A stretch of 64,000 nt of DNA from Desulfococcus multivorans (GTDB lineage: Bacteria; Desulfobacterota; Desulfobacteria; Desulfobacterales; Desulfococcaceae): positions 1,833,001 to 1,897,000 of the forward strand of contig NZ_CP015381.1 in assembly GCF_001854245.1 (NCBI RefSeq), given 5' to 3'. Each line of letters opens with the position of its first letter. Position 1 is the stretch's first letter. Below are positions 51,782 through 63,227 of the stretch, in pieces. A program made the translations under genes and the position numbers. The notes under the pieces were generated by a model. The model was given only the letters and a program-made list of their open reading frames with translations. It did not search any database and was not told the origin of the DNA.

Positions 51782-51940
51782 TCATTTTTTGGCGATGACC
51801 CACACGGCATGAACGATGCCGGGAATATACCCGAGCAGCGTCAGCACCAGGTTGATCCAGAAGTGTTTACCGATCCCGACCTGGAGAAAAACCCCCAGCG
51901 GGGGCAAAAAAATGGCGAACAAGATGCGAATCAAATCCAT
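51782..51940 (-). CDS. YqaE/Pmp3-family membrane peptide
   Basis: 52 residues read from ATG 51940: MDLIRILFAIFLPPLGVFLQ then VGIGKHFWINLVLTLLGYIP and GIVHAVWVIAKK. Two membrane helices with PPLGVFLQ-G and LGYIPGIVHAVW are the Pmp3/YqaE signature. The family is linked to salt and cation stress in bacteria, yeast and plants. GAAAGGA lies 8 nt upstream. Its position between a P-type ATPase and a cation antiporter fits a cation-homeostasis operon. Confidence 0.92.
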   Translation of the reverse strand: MDLIRILFAIFLPPLGVFLQVGIGKHFWINLVLTLLGYIPGIVHAVWVIAKK

Positions 51941-52009
51941 AATCAATTCCTTTCTCAAAATAATGGGGTATTGTCAATTCCCGGGTTCGCCTGCCGTTCG
52001 GCACCGATG

Positions 52010-54664
<2,655 letters not shown>

Positions 54665-54784
54665 TTTCCTCCTTGCGGAAATTGTCGTCGGCAGTTCGAT
54701 ACCAGGCCTTTTGAATTCCGGTAAATATGGAGAAACACCATATGTGCCGGCGACCCGGGATGCGTACACATCGATGTCGAACCG

Positions 54785-56515
54785 TCATTGAAAATAGGCT
54801 TCCAGTACATATTGGGCGACCATTCGGTGTGTATTGAAAAAAGAACCGTTCAAAGCGATGTTGTAGGCCATCATATTCATCCAGCGGGAGCGGTCTTCGT
54901 AAAAGCACGGCAGAATCTGATGCTCCAGCTTGCCGTAAAGATCATCGGCATCCAGGGCATCGTATGCCGCCGAGGTCTCCCGGACATCGTGAATGGCCGG
55001 GCCCGTCTCGGTTTTGACACGTCTCGGGCCGATGGACCAGCCGGTCACACCCTCGATGTAGCCTTCGATCCACCAGCCGTCCAGCACTGAAAAATTGACC
55101 ACGCCGTTGGCGGCCGCTTTCATGCCTGATGTTCCCGAAGCCTCCAGCGGACGCATGGGGGTGTTTAACCAGATATCGACCCCGGACACCAGAAATTTCG
55201 CCCGATACATGTCGTAATTGGGAATATAGACCATTTTGATATCGTCGTTCAGTTGGCCGCCGGCTTGATGGATCTCCTGGATGAGGGCTTTACCCTCAGC
55301 ATCGGCGGGATGCGCCTTTCCTGAATAGAGGATCTGAAGCCGTCCGGATCGGGATGCGATTTTTTTGAGACGTTCGGTGTCCCGCAACAGCAGGGTGGCT
55401 CTTTTGTAGGCGGCCGCGCGCCGTGCAAACCCGATGGTCAGAACATCGGGATCCATCGAAATCCCGTATTGGGCCTCGATGAAATCGAAAAGCTCCCGTT
55501 TGGCGGCTTGATGCGCCTCCCAGATCTCTACCCGGGGGATATCCAGTGCATTCCGGAGGGCATAGGAATCCTGCCGCCAGTTTGGAATATGGCTGTCGAG
55601 GACGGCGGCCATGCTGTCGCAGATCCATGTGCGGATGTGGATGCCGTTGGTGATGGCGTCGATCCGGTATTCCGGAAACATTTTCTGAGAAATCTCTCCA
55701 TGTTTCTGGGCGACGCCGTTGATATATTCCGCGTGGTAGAGCGCCAGGTAGGTCATGTTCAGACGACCGTCGGTGTCGATGATGTTGCTGTGGCCTAGAT
55801 CCTCAAAATGGAAACGATCCCGCAAAACATCCCGGACCGTGTCCACGTCGAAGGTGTCATGTCCGGCCGGCACCGGCGTATGGGTGGTAAAAACGCACAG
55901 CGCTTTGACCTTGTCCAGGTCTTGTTGGTAGCGGTCCATCAGTTCGAGGGTCAGCAGCGCCGCATGACCCTCGTTCATGTGATAGGCTTGGAGGTTGTCG
56001 TGATCAAGAATCTGAAGCATATGCGCCCCGCCGAATCCCAGCACGACTTCCTGTTTGAGTCGGTACCGCTCGTCGCCGCCGTAAAGATAAGCGCTGATTT
56101 CCCGGTCTTCGGGTTCATTTGCAGCGAGATTGGTGTCGAGAAACAGCACTGGAACCGTATATCCGGTGATGCCCTTCACCGGGTAGACCCAGGCCTGGAC
56201 CAGGACGGAGCGGCCTTCGATGTCAACGGTGACTTTTTCGGTCAGCAACGTCATGAAATTCGATGGGTCCCATTCCACCGGCACTTCGATCTGATTTCCA
56301 TCGGAGTCGATTTCCTGATGAAAATAGCCTTTGGTGTATAGGAGCGTGACCCCTATGGCCGGGACACTCAGGTCCGCGAAAGATTTGAGCGTATCGCCGG
56401 CGAGAATGCCCAGACCGCCGGAATAGGTGGGGATTTCAGGTTGAAGGCCGACCTCCATGGAAAAATAGGCGACCTTTCGATCCTGGGGAGTGTATATCGA
56501 ATACGGATTCATCAT
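54785..56515 (-). CDS. glgP: alpha-glucan phosphorylase (MalP/GlgP short form)
   Basis: 576 residues. YFSMEVGLQPEIPTYSGGLG (near 18) and THTPVPAGHDTF (near 215) are N-terminal landmarks. MNEGHAALLTLELMDRYQQD (near 180) and GFARRAAAYKRATLLLRD (near 360) follow. The PLP lysine lies in EASGTSGMKAAANGVVNFS (near 480). It splits alpha-1,4-glucan with phosphate to glucose-1-phosphate, using storage glycogen or maltodextrin. The short form (about 570-600 instead of 800) is typical of many bacterial and archaeal enzymes. ATG 56515 follows AGGAG. It lies 120 bp upstream of the P-type ATPase gene. Confidence 0.93.
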   Translation of the reverse strand: MMNPYSIYTPQDRKVAYFSMEVGLQPEIPTYSGGLGILAGDTLKSFADLSVPAIGVTLLYTKGYFHQEIDSDGNQIEVPVEWDPSNFMTLLTEKVTVDIEGRSVLVQAWVYPVKGITGYTVPVLFLDTNLAANEPEDREISAYLYGGDERYRLKQEVVLGFGGAHMLQILDHDNLQAYHMNEGHAALLTLELMDRYQQDLDKVKALCVFTTHTPVPAGHDTFDVDTVRDVLRDRFHFEDLGHSNIIDTDGRLNMTYLALYHAEYINGVAQKHGEISQKMFPEYRIDAITNGIHIRTWICDSMAAVLDSHIPNWRQDSYALRNALDIPRVEIWEAHQAAKRELFDFIEAQYGISMDPDVLTIGFARRAAAYKRATLLLRDTERLKKIASRSGRLQILYSGKAHPADAEGKALIQEIHQAGGQLNDDIKMVYIPNYDMYRAKFLVSGVDIWLNTPMRPLEASGTSGMKAAANGVVNFSVLDGWWIEGYIEGVTGWSIGPRRVKTETGPAIHDVRETSAAYDALDADDLYGKLEHQILPCFYEDRSRWMNMMAYNIALNGSFFNTHRMVAQYVLEAYFQ

Positions 56516-56709
56516 GATTCTCCTATTTGTCTTGTGGACAGGGAAAAAATAATGGCGGTCCGCTGTAGCGTATCCGTTCCGATGCTGCCGCTGTCGAGAT
56601 GTCTTTCGACCGGTTGTCAGTTATGACATATCCCGCTTTCAGGCGTTTCTGCAATAGATTTTGTCTCAAATTTTCATATTTGATGCCCGAGGCCGCCGGG
56701 ATGCGGACA
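56516..56709. other. short intergenic region
   Basis: About 190 bp between glgP and the flavodiiron gene. No conserved element or coding frame is evident; a short AT-rich part at 56700-56730 borders the flavodiiron stop. Confidence 0.35.
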
Positions 56710-57870
56710 TCATTGAAATTTGTTTTCTTTGTGTTTTTTTGCGATCGTGGCGGCCAACCGGTCCAAGGCATTCAAATCCGGTGCTGAAGGGGCGCCTTTG
56801 CACATTACCGGATCCAGAATCTCGGCTTTGAGGTTGGGGATCATAGCCGACAGGGTTTCCACGGTCTTTCCCCCCCAGCCGTAGGACCCGATAATGGACA
56901 GGAACTTGACCTTGGGCTTTAAGGCATTAGCCAGGAGTGCCGCATAGGCGGCGAGGGGATGGGGGCCGGCAAGAACGGTAGGAACCCCGATGATCACGGT
57001 AGCCGCATCCACCAGGGCCATGGCGAGTTTGCCGATATCCGTGACCGCCAGGTTGAACATCTCGACCCGGACCTCTTCCGCGACGAGAGCGGAAGTCAAA
57101 CGGTCGACCATTTGTCTCGTGCTGCCGTGCATGGAGACAAAGGGCAAAACGACAAGGTTGTGCGGGGGTCCCGAGACCCAATCCCGGTAAGCGTCCATGA
57201 TCCAGGCCGGACGATCGTAAATCTGGCCGTGACTGGGGGCGATCATTTGAATGTCATACGCTTCGAGCTTTTGCATGTTTTTTTCGATGATGCTTCGAAA
57301 GGGCATCATGATTTCAGCAAAATAGCGTTTGGCGGCTTCATTCACGCGTCCTTGATCGGTCACGAAGAGATCGCCGGAAGCGATATGTGAGCCATAAAAA
57401 TCGCAACTGAAAAGCAGTTTGTTTTCCTGCAGATAGGTCACCATCGTTTCCGGCCAATGGACCCATGGAGTGTGAATGAATTTGAGGGTCTTGTCTCCCA
57501 GAGAAATCGTTTCGCCGTCCGCCACGGTGACAAAGCTGGATTCGTTGATGGCGAACAGATCCATCAGCAGGTTTTTGCCCTTGGACGTCACCACCACCTT
57601 GGCCTCCGGAAATTTTTCGAGGACACGGATAATGCTGCCGGAATGGTCCTGCTCGGCATGATGAGAAACGATAAAATCGATTTTATCCACCCCGTCGAGC
57701 TGCGCCATCAACGTCTCTGCCATCGATGGATCGACGGTGTCCAGCAATGCGGTTTTTTCACTCCCTTCGATCAGATATGCATTGTAAGTGGTGCCGTCAG
57801 GAAGCGGAATGAGGGAATCGAAAAGTCGCCGATCCCAATCGACTGCACCCAGCCAGTAAATTTTTTCCAT
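56710..57870 (-). CDS. flavodiiron protein (FprA/Roo type)
   Basis: 386 residues: an MBL-like diiron domain (1-245) with SHHAEQDHSGS near 75 (His-x-Glu-x-Asp-His ligands), HTPWVHWPETM near 140 and SCDFYGSH near 160 (third Asp ligand), and APSHGQIY near 220. A C-terminal flavodoxin domain follows (about 245-385) with VSMHGSTRQMVDRL (FMN phosphate loop) and IGSYGWGGKTVE. It reduces O2 to water and/or NO to N2O, protecting anaerobes. A rubredoxin partner is not adjacent. ATG 57870 starts MEKIYWLG; upstream ATGs at 57876 and 57888 are possible. Two-domain form, without rubredoxin fusion. Confidence 0.92.
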   Translation of the reverse strand: MEKIYWLGAVDWDRRLFDSLIPLPDGTTYNAYLIEGSEKTALLDTVDPSMAETLMAQLDGVDKIDFIVSHHAEQDHSGSIIRVLEKFPEAKVVVTSKGKNLLMDLFAINESSFVTVADGETISLGDKTLKFIHTPWVHWPETMVTYLQENKLLFSCDFYGSHIASGDLFVTDQGRVNEAAKRYFAEIMMPFRSIIEKNMQKLEAYDIQMIAPSHGQIYDRPAWIMDAYRDWVSGPPHNLVVLPFVSMHGSTRQMVDRLTSALVAEEVRVEMFNLAVTDIGKLAMALVDAATVIIGVPTVLAGPHPLAAYAALLANALKPKVKFLSIIGSYGWGGKTVETLSAMIPNLKAEILDPVMCKGAPSAPDLNALDRLAATIAKKHKENKFQ

Positions 57871-57916
57871 TACCATTCTTTTTTGCATGACCCAATCGCC
57901 TTTCGTTATCTGTTAC

Positions 57917-57980
57917 CAACTTTCGACTTTCAGAGGCCGGCACCGCTTTCCGGTCACGATCATGATAGTCGAAAGTTGAA
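57917..57980 (-). repeat. dispersed palindromic repeat, copy 7
   Basis: A 64-bp copy: CAACTTTCGACTTTCAGAGG on the left, CCGCTTTCCGGTCACGATCA in the core and TGATAGTCGAAAGTTGAA on the right. It lies just upstream of the flavodiiron gene. Orientation matches copies at 12175 and 44205. Confidence 0.8.
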
Positions 57981-58452
57981 CTGTTATATGTTCCGGGCGC
58001 AGCCTGAGGCTTTCATGACGGTTGCTGTAACGCGGTGCCGGCAGAATGGAAGCGATCCCGTTCAGTGGTGAGTTTTCGTGCCGCTCGAACGCGGCGAAAG
58101 ATCACCGGTAAAAACGGCAAGGCTGCCCCATCCTCGGGGTTTTTGAATGTGAATATGAATTCACTTAAAGAAGAAGAACGGGAGTTGTCAAGAAAAAAAT
58201 ACGCGTTGATATAAAATAAATTTATTTTTTAAATCCATAAGTTGTATGCTTGGGGTACGCTCCTGAACGGTTTCGGCGGGCTCAGGGCCGGCCTTCATCA
58301 AAATATGAGATAGATGAACGAATTAACCACGTACACGTATCGCGGCGATAAAATCCTTGAGAAATAGACGGAGATGTGTTTCAAAAAGATTACATACAAA
58401 CCACCAGAAGCATCTGTGAATTGTGCTTCAAAAAAAGTACGGGGAAATCCAA
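57981..58452. other. intergenic region upstream of the DUF364 gene
   Basis: About 470 bp without a gene. An AT-rich zone at 58185-58245 includes TTGTCA (58185-58190) and TATAAA (58210-58215), a weak promoter with a long spacer. No other signal is clear. Confidence 0.35.
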
Positions 58453-59256
58453 ATGAACGCTGATTCATGTCCTCAAATCACGGAAGACGCTCTCGACCGC
58501 CCTCTCGAGGGTGAAGAAAGACAACTGGCCGACTGCCTGCTCTCATCCCTTATCCGGCCTGATGCCATCGTGGATAAGATCATCGCAGGCCCGAAATTTA
58601 TCGCGGTGACGGCCGCCGGTCGCATGGGGCTTTCCTCCCTGCTGGGGTCGAGGCCCCGGGAGCACGAAAAGACGTTGGTTCATCAAATGACGGCAAAACC
58701 GCTCAGGGAAGTGGCCGCCCTGATCCGCAGACCGTCTCCCTTTGCCGTTTCCCTCGGCTTTGCCGCGTTGAATGCCGCCAATACGCCCGATCCAACGGAT
58801 GTTGAACCGTCCAATTTTCCGGCGGATGATCTGATTGCCGGACTCGGCAAAAATAAGATTACAGGTCTTGTGGGTCAATTCCCTTTTATTGAATCCCTGA
58901 AAAAGCGCGTAGGTACCTTTCATCTGTTTGAACTGAGGGATGTCGCGGATGCCGTTCCCCGTCATCAGTGGGAGCGTCGACTCGCCGAATTGGATGTCCT
59001 GGCCGTCACCGGAACTGCCCTGTTGACCCGCAGTATGGCCTGGTTCCTCTCCAGGGCTCCCCAGGCGATCACCGTGATTGTCGGCCCCACCACCCCTTGT
59101 TCGGCTGCACTCTTCAGCCGGGGGGCGGACTATCTTTGCGGCTCGGTGGTGACAGACATGGAGAAAGTGGCCCTGGGGATTCATGCCGGCCTGCCTTTCA
59201 AGAAAATCAAAAAGAACGGTGGGGTGATCTTCGCGCAATGGGAAAAACAGGGCTGA
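58453..59256 (+). CDS. DUF364-family protein
   Basis: 267 residues. An enolase-N-like first part (about 1-120, including VTAAGRMGLSSLLGSRPREH and LGFAALNAANTPD) is followed by a Rossmann-like DUF364 domain (about 125-267) with GLVGQFPFIESLKKR, LAVTGTALLTRSMAWFL and VGPTTPCSAALFSRGADYLC. The family is suggested to bind metals or chelates and often sits near metal transporters, but no function is established. ATG 58453 has GGGGA upstream. It is followed by a universal stress protein gene on the same strand. Confidence 0.8.
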   Translation: MNADSCPQITEDALDRPLEGEERQLADCLLSSLIRPDAIVDKIIAGPKFIAVTAAGRMGLSSLLGSRPREHEKTLVHQMTAKPLREVAALIRRPSPFAVSLGFAALNAANTPDPTDVEPSNFPADDLIAGLGKNKITGLVGQFPFIESLKKRVGTFHLFELRDVADAVPRHQWERRLAELDVLAVTGTALLTRSMAWFLSRAPQAITVIVGPTTPCSAALFSRGADYLCGSVVTDMEKVALGIHAGLPFKKIKKNGGVIFAQWEKQG

Positions 59257-59365
59257 AAGCCCCTTTTCAGAGAGTCTGGAAGCGCTGGGAACCCTGTGAT
59301 GTGATTGATGGACCGTGCGTGAAAAAAAATGGATCAGGGGTGTCTAATCAATGGAGGAAAAAGCT

Positions 59366-60319
59366 ATGAACAAAGGGCAGAGCGTTTTATTTGGGATCGA
59401 TGACTCCGATTTTGCCCGGCAGGCCTTATCGGAGATAGGCGGTTTGTTAAAAAAAAATGAAAATCTGAAGATAACAGTATTTCACGGCGTCGCCGAACCG
59501 GATTTTTCCGCATTTCTCGAATCCATCGGTGAAGAACCCCGTGCCTTGGAAAAGTATCGGGAGCGCTGGGATTTGAAAGCACGGACGGTTCTGGAACAAG
59601 CCGAAGAGGTCCTGGCGGAATCCGGATTCGATCCCGGAAAAACGTCAACCGTTCTGGACAAAAAATGCGGTGACCCTGCCGACGCCATGCTAAAGGCGGC
59701 CGATAACGAAGGGATCGAGACCATCGCCGTGTCGCGATGGGGAAAATCGACCATATCGCGCAAGCTGATCGGATCGGTCACATACCGTCTCGTCCAGTCG
59801 GCGGATGATCTGGCACTCTGGGTCATCGATCCTCGAATCTGCTCCAACAACGTTCTGATCGGCCTTGTCGGCGCACCCATCAGCCAGAGGGTTGTGGACT
59901 ACACGGTTCGATATTTTTCCCATCTCAAGGAGAGCAAATTTACATTTTTTCATGTGATTCCACCCATACCGCCTCAATATTGGAGTTCAGAGGACATCAA
60001 GGATATGGAAGAGGATGAAAAGCATGAGAAAATAGCGCGATGGCTGAAAGAGTATACAGACAAGGTCAAGGCAACGGCCGACGACGCCAAACAAAAGCTG
60101 GTCGCAGCGGGCGTTCCGGAGCGGAACGTGGTGTTCAGGTTTCAACCGCAACAAAAAGGTATTGCCAGGGATATCCTCCTGGAACTGGAGCAGGGCAACC
60201 ATGGCATTCTGGTTATCGGACGCAGAGGTTACAAGGACATCAGGGAGTTTGGTCTCGGGAGCAAGGCCAACAAGGTGCTCCTGAGCGGTCGTGCGTTTGT
60301 CATTTGTCTGGTCAACTGA
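59366..60319 (+). CDS. tandem universal stress protein
   Basis: 317 residues with two UspA-like domains. Domain 1 (about 1-155) starts QSVLFGIDDSDFARQALSE and contains ETIAVSRWGKSTISRKLIGS. Domain 2 (about 160-317) starts NVLIGLVGAPISQRVVDYTV and ends with HGILVIGRRGYKDIREFGLG then SKANKVLL, the G-x2-G-x9-G-S/T-type ATP loop in partial form. USPs bind ATP or stress signals in the cytoplasm. Start ATG 59366 follows GGAGGAAAAAGCT; the ATG at 59351 is the less likely start. Confidence 0.87.
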   Translation: MNKGQSVLFGIDDSDFARQALSEIGGLLKKNENLKITVFHGVAEPDFSAFLESIGEEPRALEKYRERWDLKARTVLEQAEEVLAESGFDPGKTSTVLDKKCGDPADAMLKAADNEGIETIAVSRWGKSTISRKLIGSVTYRLVQSADDLALWVIDPRICSNNVLIGLVGAPISQRVVDYTVRYFSHLKESKFTFFHVIPPIPPQYWSSEDIKDMEEDEKHEKIARWLKEYTDKVKATADDAKQKLVAAGVPERNVVFRFQPQQKGIARDILLELEQGNHGILVIGRRGYKDIREFGLGSKANKVLLSGRAFVICLVN

Positions 60320-60380
60320 GTCGTTGCCGCCGGGAGCCGGCTTTTTCATTGCTCATGAGAGGGTTGAAAAATTCCGAAAG

Positions 60381-61160
60381 ATGATGCCCACACTCTTTAT
60401 ATCCCACGGTCCGCCGGCTATTGCCCTGATGGAAAACCCAACGGCGGTTTTTCTGAGAGCCCTGGGCGAACGCCTGCCTCGGCCGAAGGCCGTTGTCTGC
60501 GCATCCGCCCACTGGGAGGCCTGGCGGCCCCTGGTTTCGGCGGGCGCAGCGCCTGTCACCATCCATGATTTCGGCGGGCCCCCAGCCCTGTTCAACCTTC
60601 GATACGCCGCCCCGGGTTCGCCGGCATTGGCCGCCGAGATCCTGACGTTGCTGGCGAAAAACGGTATCGCAGGCGCAGCGGCTCCGGATCGCGGCCTCGA
60701 CCATGGCGCCTGGATCCCCTTGATGATGGCGTTCCCCGATGCCGGCATCCCTGTGGTGCAGGTGTCGGTTCAGACGGAAACGGACGCGGCCTGGCATTAC
60801 CGCTTTGGCGAGGCCCTCACGCCGCTTCGGGAAAAGGACATCCTCGTCATGGGCAGCGGCGGGGCCGTCCACAACCTGGACGAAATCGGCGGATATCCAC
60901 TGGATGCACCACCGCCGGACTATGTCAGCCGTTTCGACGAATGGCTTGCGGCCGCTGCAACCGGGGGAGAGGTCGAAGTCCTACTGGAGTACAGGAAACG
61001 CGCTCCCGAGCCCGACCGATGCCACCCCTATCCGGCCGAACATTTTCTGCCTTTTTTCGTCGCTATGGGCGCCGGCGGGGGCACCGGCGCCCGGCGGATT
61101 CACCAGGGATTTATGTACGGGACCCTCTCCATGGCCGCATATCTGTGGGGAGAGGCGTGA
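60381..61160 (+). CDS. DODA-type extradiol dioxygenase (LigB fold)
   Basis: 259 residues. MPTLFISHGPPAIALMENPT has the metal-binding His near residue 9. Further ligands are suggested by ASAHWEAWRP (His near 47), RGLDHGAWIPLMMAFP (His near 108) and GGAVHNLDEI (His near 165). This resembles E. coli YgiD, a zinc-dependent 4,5-DOPA dioxygenase, more than ferrous LigB. It opens catechol rings or acts on an unknown phenol. It begins at ATG 60381, 62 bp after the USP gene. A gene for its substrate is not nearby. Confidence 0.85.
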   Translation: MMPTLFISHGPPAIALMENPTAVFLRALGERLPRPKAVVCASAHWEAWRPLVSAGAAPVTIHDFGGPPALFNLRYAAPGSPALAAEILTLLAKNGIAGAAAPDRGLDHGAWIPLMMAFPDAGIPVVQVSVQTETDAAWHYRFGEALTPLREKDILVMGSGGAVHNLDEIGGYPLDAPPPDYVSRFDEWLAAAATGGEVEVLLEYRKRAPEPDRCHPYPAEHFLPFFVAMGAGGGTGARRIHQGFMYGTLSMAAYLWGEA

Positions 61161-61244
61161 GGTGACGGCATTCGCCTCAGAAGCGACGAAACGGGTGATT
61201 GCAAATGGGGCTGAATTCCCACTCCCCATGCGTCGCCGGGCCCA

Positions 61245-61943
61245 TCACGACGGCTCCCCCTGCCGGATGTCGATGGGCGACAGGTCCACCTCGGCCGGAG
61301 GCAGAGCCCTGGGGATTTCGAGGTTCTCGAAAAAGAGTTCGATCTCCCGCTCCCGGCGCTTCCTGAGTCCGGCCAATTCACGGCCGCCGGCTTTCACCCA
61401 GCGGCGCAGCTGGAAGGGCACCCCGTCAAAATCGTTCCGATTAACGACCTTGAGCAGAGTGGAGCGCCGGAAATTACCGCCGCCGACGTTGTAAACGAAA
61501 TCGCATAGCGCGGCATACTGGCCGTCGGTCAGTTCCACGTCCACTGCTGTCAGGACCACCCGCTCAGCAATTTCCATGTCGTCGCGGAGAATGTCGGCCC
61601 CTTCGGGCTCCGTCACACCGTCGAGAAAGTGTTCGGGTTCGTTGCCGTCGCAGGGGGCCAACTTGACCAGGTGGCCGTAAGCGATGGTACAATATCTCGC
61701 CGCATCATTGTAAAGATGACTTCTGAAGCCTTCCGAATCCTTGGTCAGCTGAAGCCCCCTGTCATAAATGCCGCGAAGCTCGACGCCGGGCGGCAACACG
61801 GCGCGTTCTTCGGGTTCCAGAAATATGCCGGCCGTTATTTTATCGATAGACAAATAGGTGGTGGTATCGATATGTCGACATGTCCATGTCAGGGCAACGG
61901 CTCCTGTGAGGATGATAAAGGTCAGGATCTGAAGACGTTTCAT
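61245..61943 (-). CDS. GH24 lysozyme with N-terminal signal anchor
   Basis: 232 residues. A basic start and one hydrophobic helix (about 6-25) act as a signal anchor or signal peptide. The GH24 phage-lysozyme domain follows (about 65-205), with LTKDSEGFRSHLYNDAARY (catalytic Glu and the Asp after it), CTIAYGHLV (Thr) and QYAALCDFVYNVGGGNFRRS. It cleaves peptidoglycan. ATG 61943 follows CAGGAGGG. It is divergent from the contractile-injection-system genes, so it may help that particle or a phage remnant cross the cell wall. The N-terminal ~60 residues before the domain are not recognised. Confidence 0.87.
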   Translation of the reverse strand: MKRLQILTFIILTGAVALTWTCRHIDTTTYLSIDKITAGIFLEPEERAVLPPGVELRGIYDRGLQLTKDSEGFRSHLYNDAARYCTIAYGHLVKLAPCDGNEPEHFLDGVTEPEGADILRDDMEIAERVVLTAVDVELTDGQYAALCDFVYNVGGGNFRRSTLLKVVNRNDFDGVPFQLRRWVKAGGRELAGLRKRREREIELFFENLEIPRALPPAEVDLSPIDIRQGEPS

Positions 61944-62543
61944 TTTGAGGGCCCTCCTGAAATTTAAGTGTGGATGTTGTGTATCGCGTTGATCGTCATT
62001 TTTTCCCGGCTGCGGGGAATGCGGTGTTTGCAAAAATTCTACTGCTTTCGGACAGCCTCAGCCGCAGCGGCCGAGTGTTGCATGCAGATGATAAAAGCGA
62101 TGACGGAAGGGGCGGGAGAAACGGTATTCCGAATCATTTTTCGAGAGCGCAACCGGCAGTCTGATCGGCTGTTTCGAAACCATAACGTCAATATAATTTT
62201 GGGGGGGACGGTTGTCTATAAGGAAAAGTGTGCTCATATTATTCTTTATAAAAAAAGCGCTTGGCTGTTCCATGAGAAAAAAAGCGTGTCAAACGGCATT
62301 GGAAACCGTCTTTGGCCATACTCAGACCGACAGATTCCCGCGCCTCCAAGACACAACGCAATTTATTTCATCTTCTTCCGGTTAACTTCAAATACGCTGC
62401 CGTCATCATCATCCGGGGCTTGCAGCAGAATTCCGCTTCAAGCGGTTATCCAAAAACCATCCTTCAACCATTCTATACACTGTAGGCGTGTCGGGAAGTT
62501 CCGATTATCTCAATCATCAATCCTTAAACCGTGTGGATGCGAT
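61944..62543. other. divergent region between the lysozyme and injection-system genes
   Basis: About 600 bp of non-coding sequence. A perfect palindrome GTTTCGAAAC (62171-62180) and a TATAAT (62192-62197) with poor -35 stand out on the plus strand, followed by a run of G at 62201-62207. Promoters for both neighbours are likely here, but the frame that is open across the region encodes no recognisable protein. Confidence 0.45.
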
Positions 62544-63218
62544 ATGATTGAACGTATTGACAGAAAACTGACGGAATGGGTCGGCGATATCCTGGGAGAC
62601 GTGAAGGTCTGGTTGGGCGCGCCGGAGAAAAAGGACACCGACACCGTCGGGGTCTACCTGACGGATATTCTGCCGTCGTCTCCGGCCCACGTCACCCGCA
62701 GGGCGCCCCTGCAGGTGATGCTGTGCTACCTGTTGACCGTCTGGTCCGAAGAGCCTCTGGAAGCCCACAAGATGTTGAGCCGACTGCTTTTCGCCGCGAT
62801 GGAGCACCCCGAATTCGAGGTGGATCTGGCGGAGGTGCCCGCCCAGACGTGGTCCGCATTCGGGATCAAGCCCCGCCCCTCGTTCAAGATCCGGCTTCCC
62901 CTGCGCGTCGAACGGACGGACCTCACGACGCACAGGGTCAGGGGCCCGATGGAGATTCGCCGCACCTCGATTTCCGCGATGGAGGGGATCGTGATCGGGC
63001 CGGCGGACCAGCCCATCGACAACGCCCGCATCTCCCTCCCCGCCTGCAAACTCATCACGACCACCGATTCCCGCGGCCGGTTCGCTTTCGAAAGCGTCCC
63101 GTTGCTTTCCCAGGGGATGTTGAAGCTCCATGTGGAGGCTCGGGGACGAGAGGTGGTCAGGGAGATTGCGTCAACGGAGATGATTGAAGAAAAGTTGATT
63201 ATCCACATCGATTTATAG
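62544..63218 (+). CDS. DUF4255/Pvc16-like contractile injection system protein
   Basis: 224 residues. The N-terminal ~150 match the DUF4255 (Pvc16/gp16 N-terminal) layout seen near the sheath gene of contractile tails: MIERIDRKLTEWVGDILGD, VGVYLTDILPSSPAHVTRRA, LQVMLCYLLTVWSEEPLEAH then LSRLLFAAMEHPEFEV. The C-terminal ~70 resemble a carboxypeptidase-regulatory (CarboxypepD_reg-like) beta-sandwich: MEGIVIGPADQPIDNARISL and SRGRFAFESVPLL. This extension is unusual. The ATG at 62544 is weakly supported by GTGGA upstream. The protein likely caps or terminates the tail tube. The sheath gene begins 10 bp later. Confidence 0.8.
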   Translation: MIERIDRKLTEWVGDILGDVKVWLGAPEKKDTDTVGVYLTDILPSSPAHVTRRAPLQVMLCYLLTVWSEEPLEAHKMLSRLLFAAMEHPEFEVDLAEVPAQTWSAFGIKPRPSFKIRLPLRVERTDLTTHRVRGPMEIRRTSISAMEGIVIGPADQPIDNARISLPACKLITTTDSRGRFAFESVPLLSQGMLKLHVEARGREVVREIASTEMIEEKLIIHIDL

Positions 63219-63227
63219 GAGGTTGAC

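Noticed and set aside
61968-62543. N-terminal extension of the Pvc16-like gene from 61968
   Set aside because: The extra 192 residues are low-complexity and unrelated to the family; the conserved protein starts at ATG 62544.
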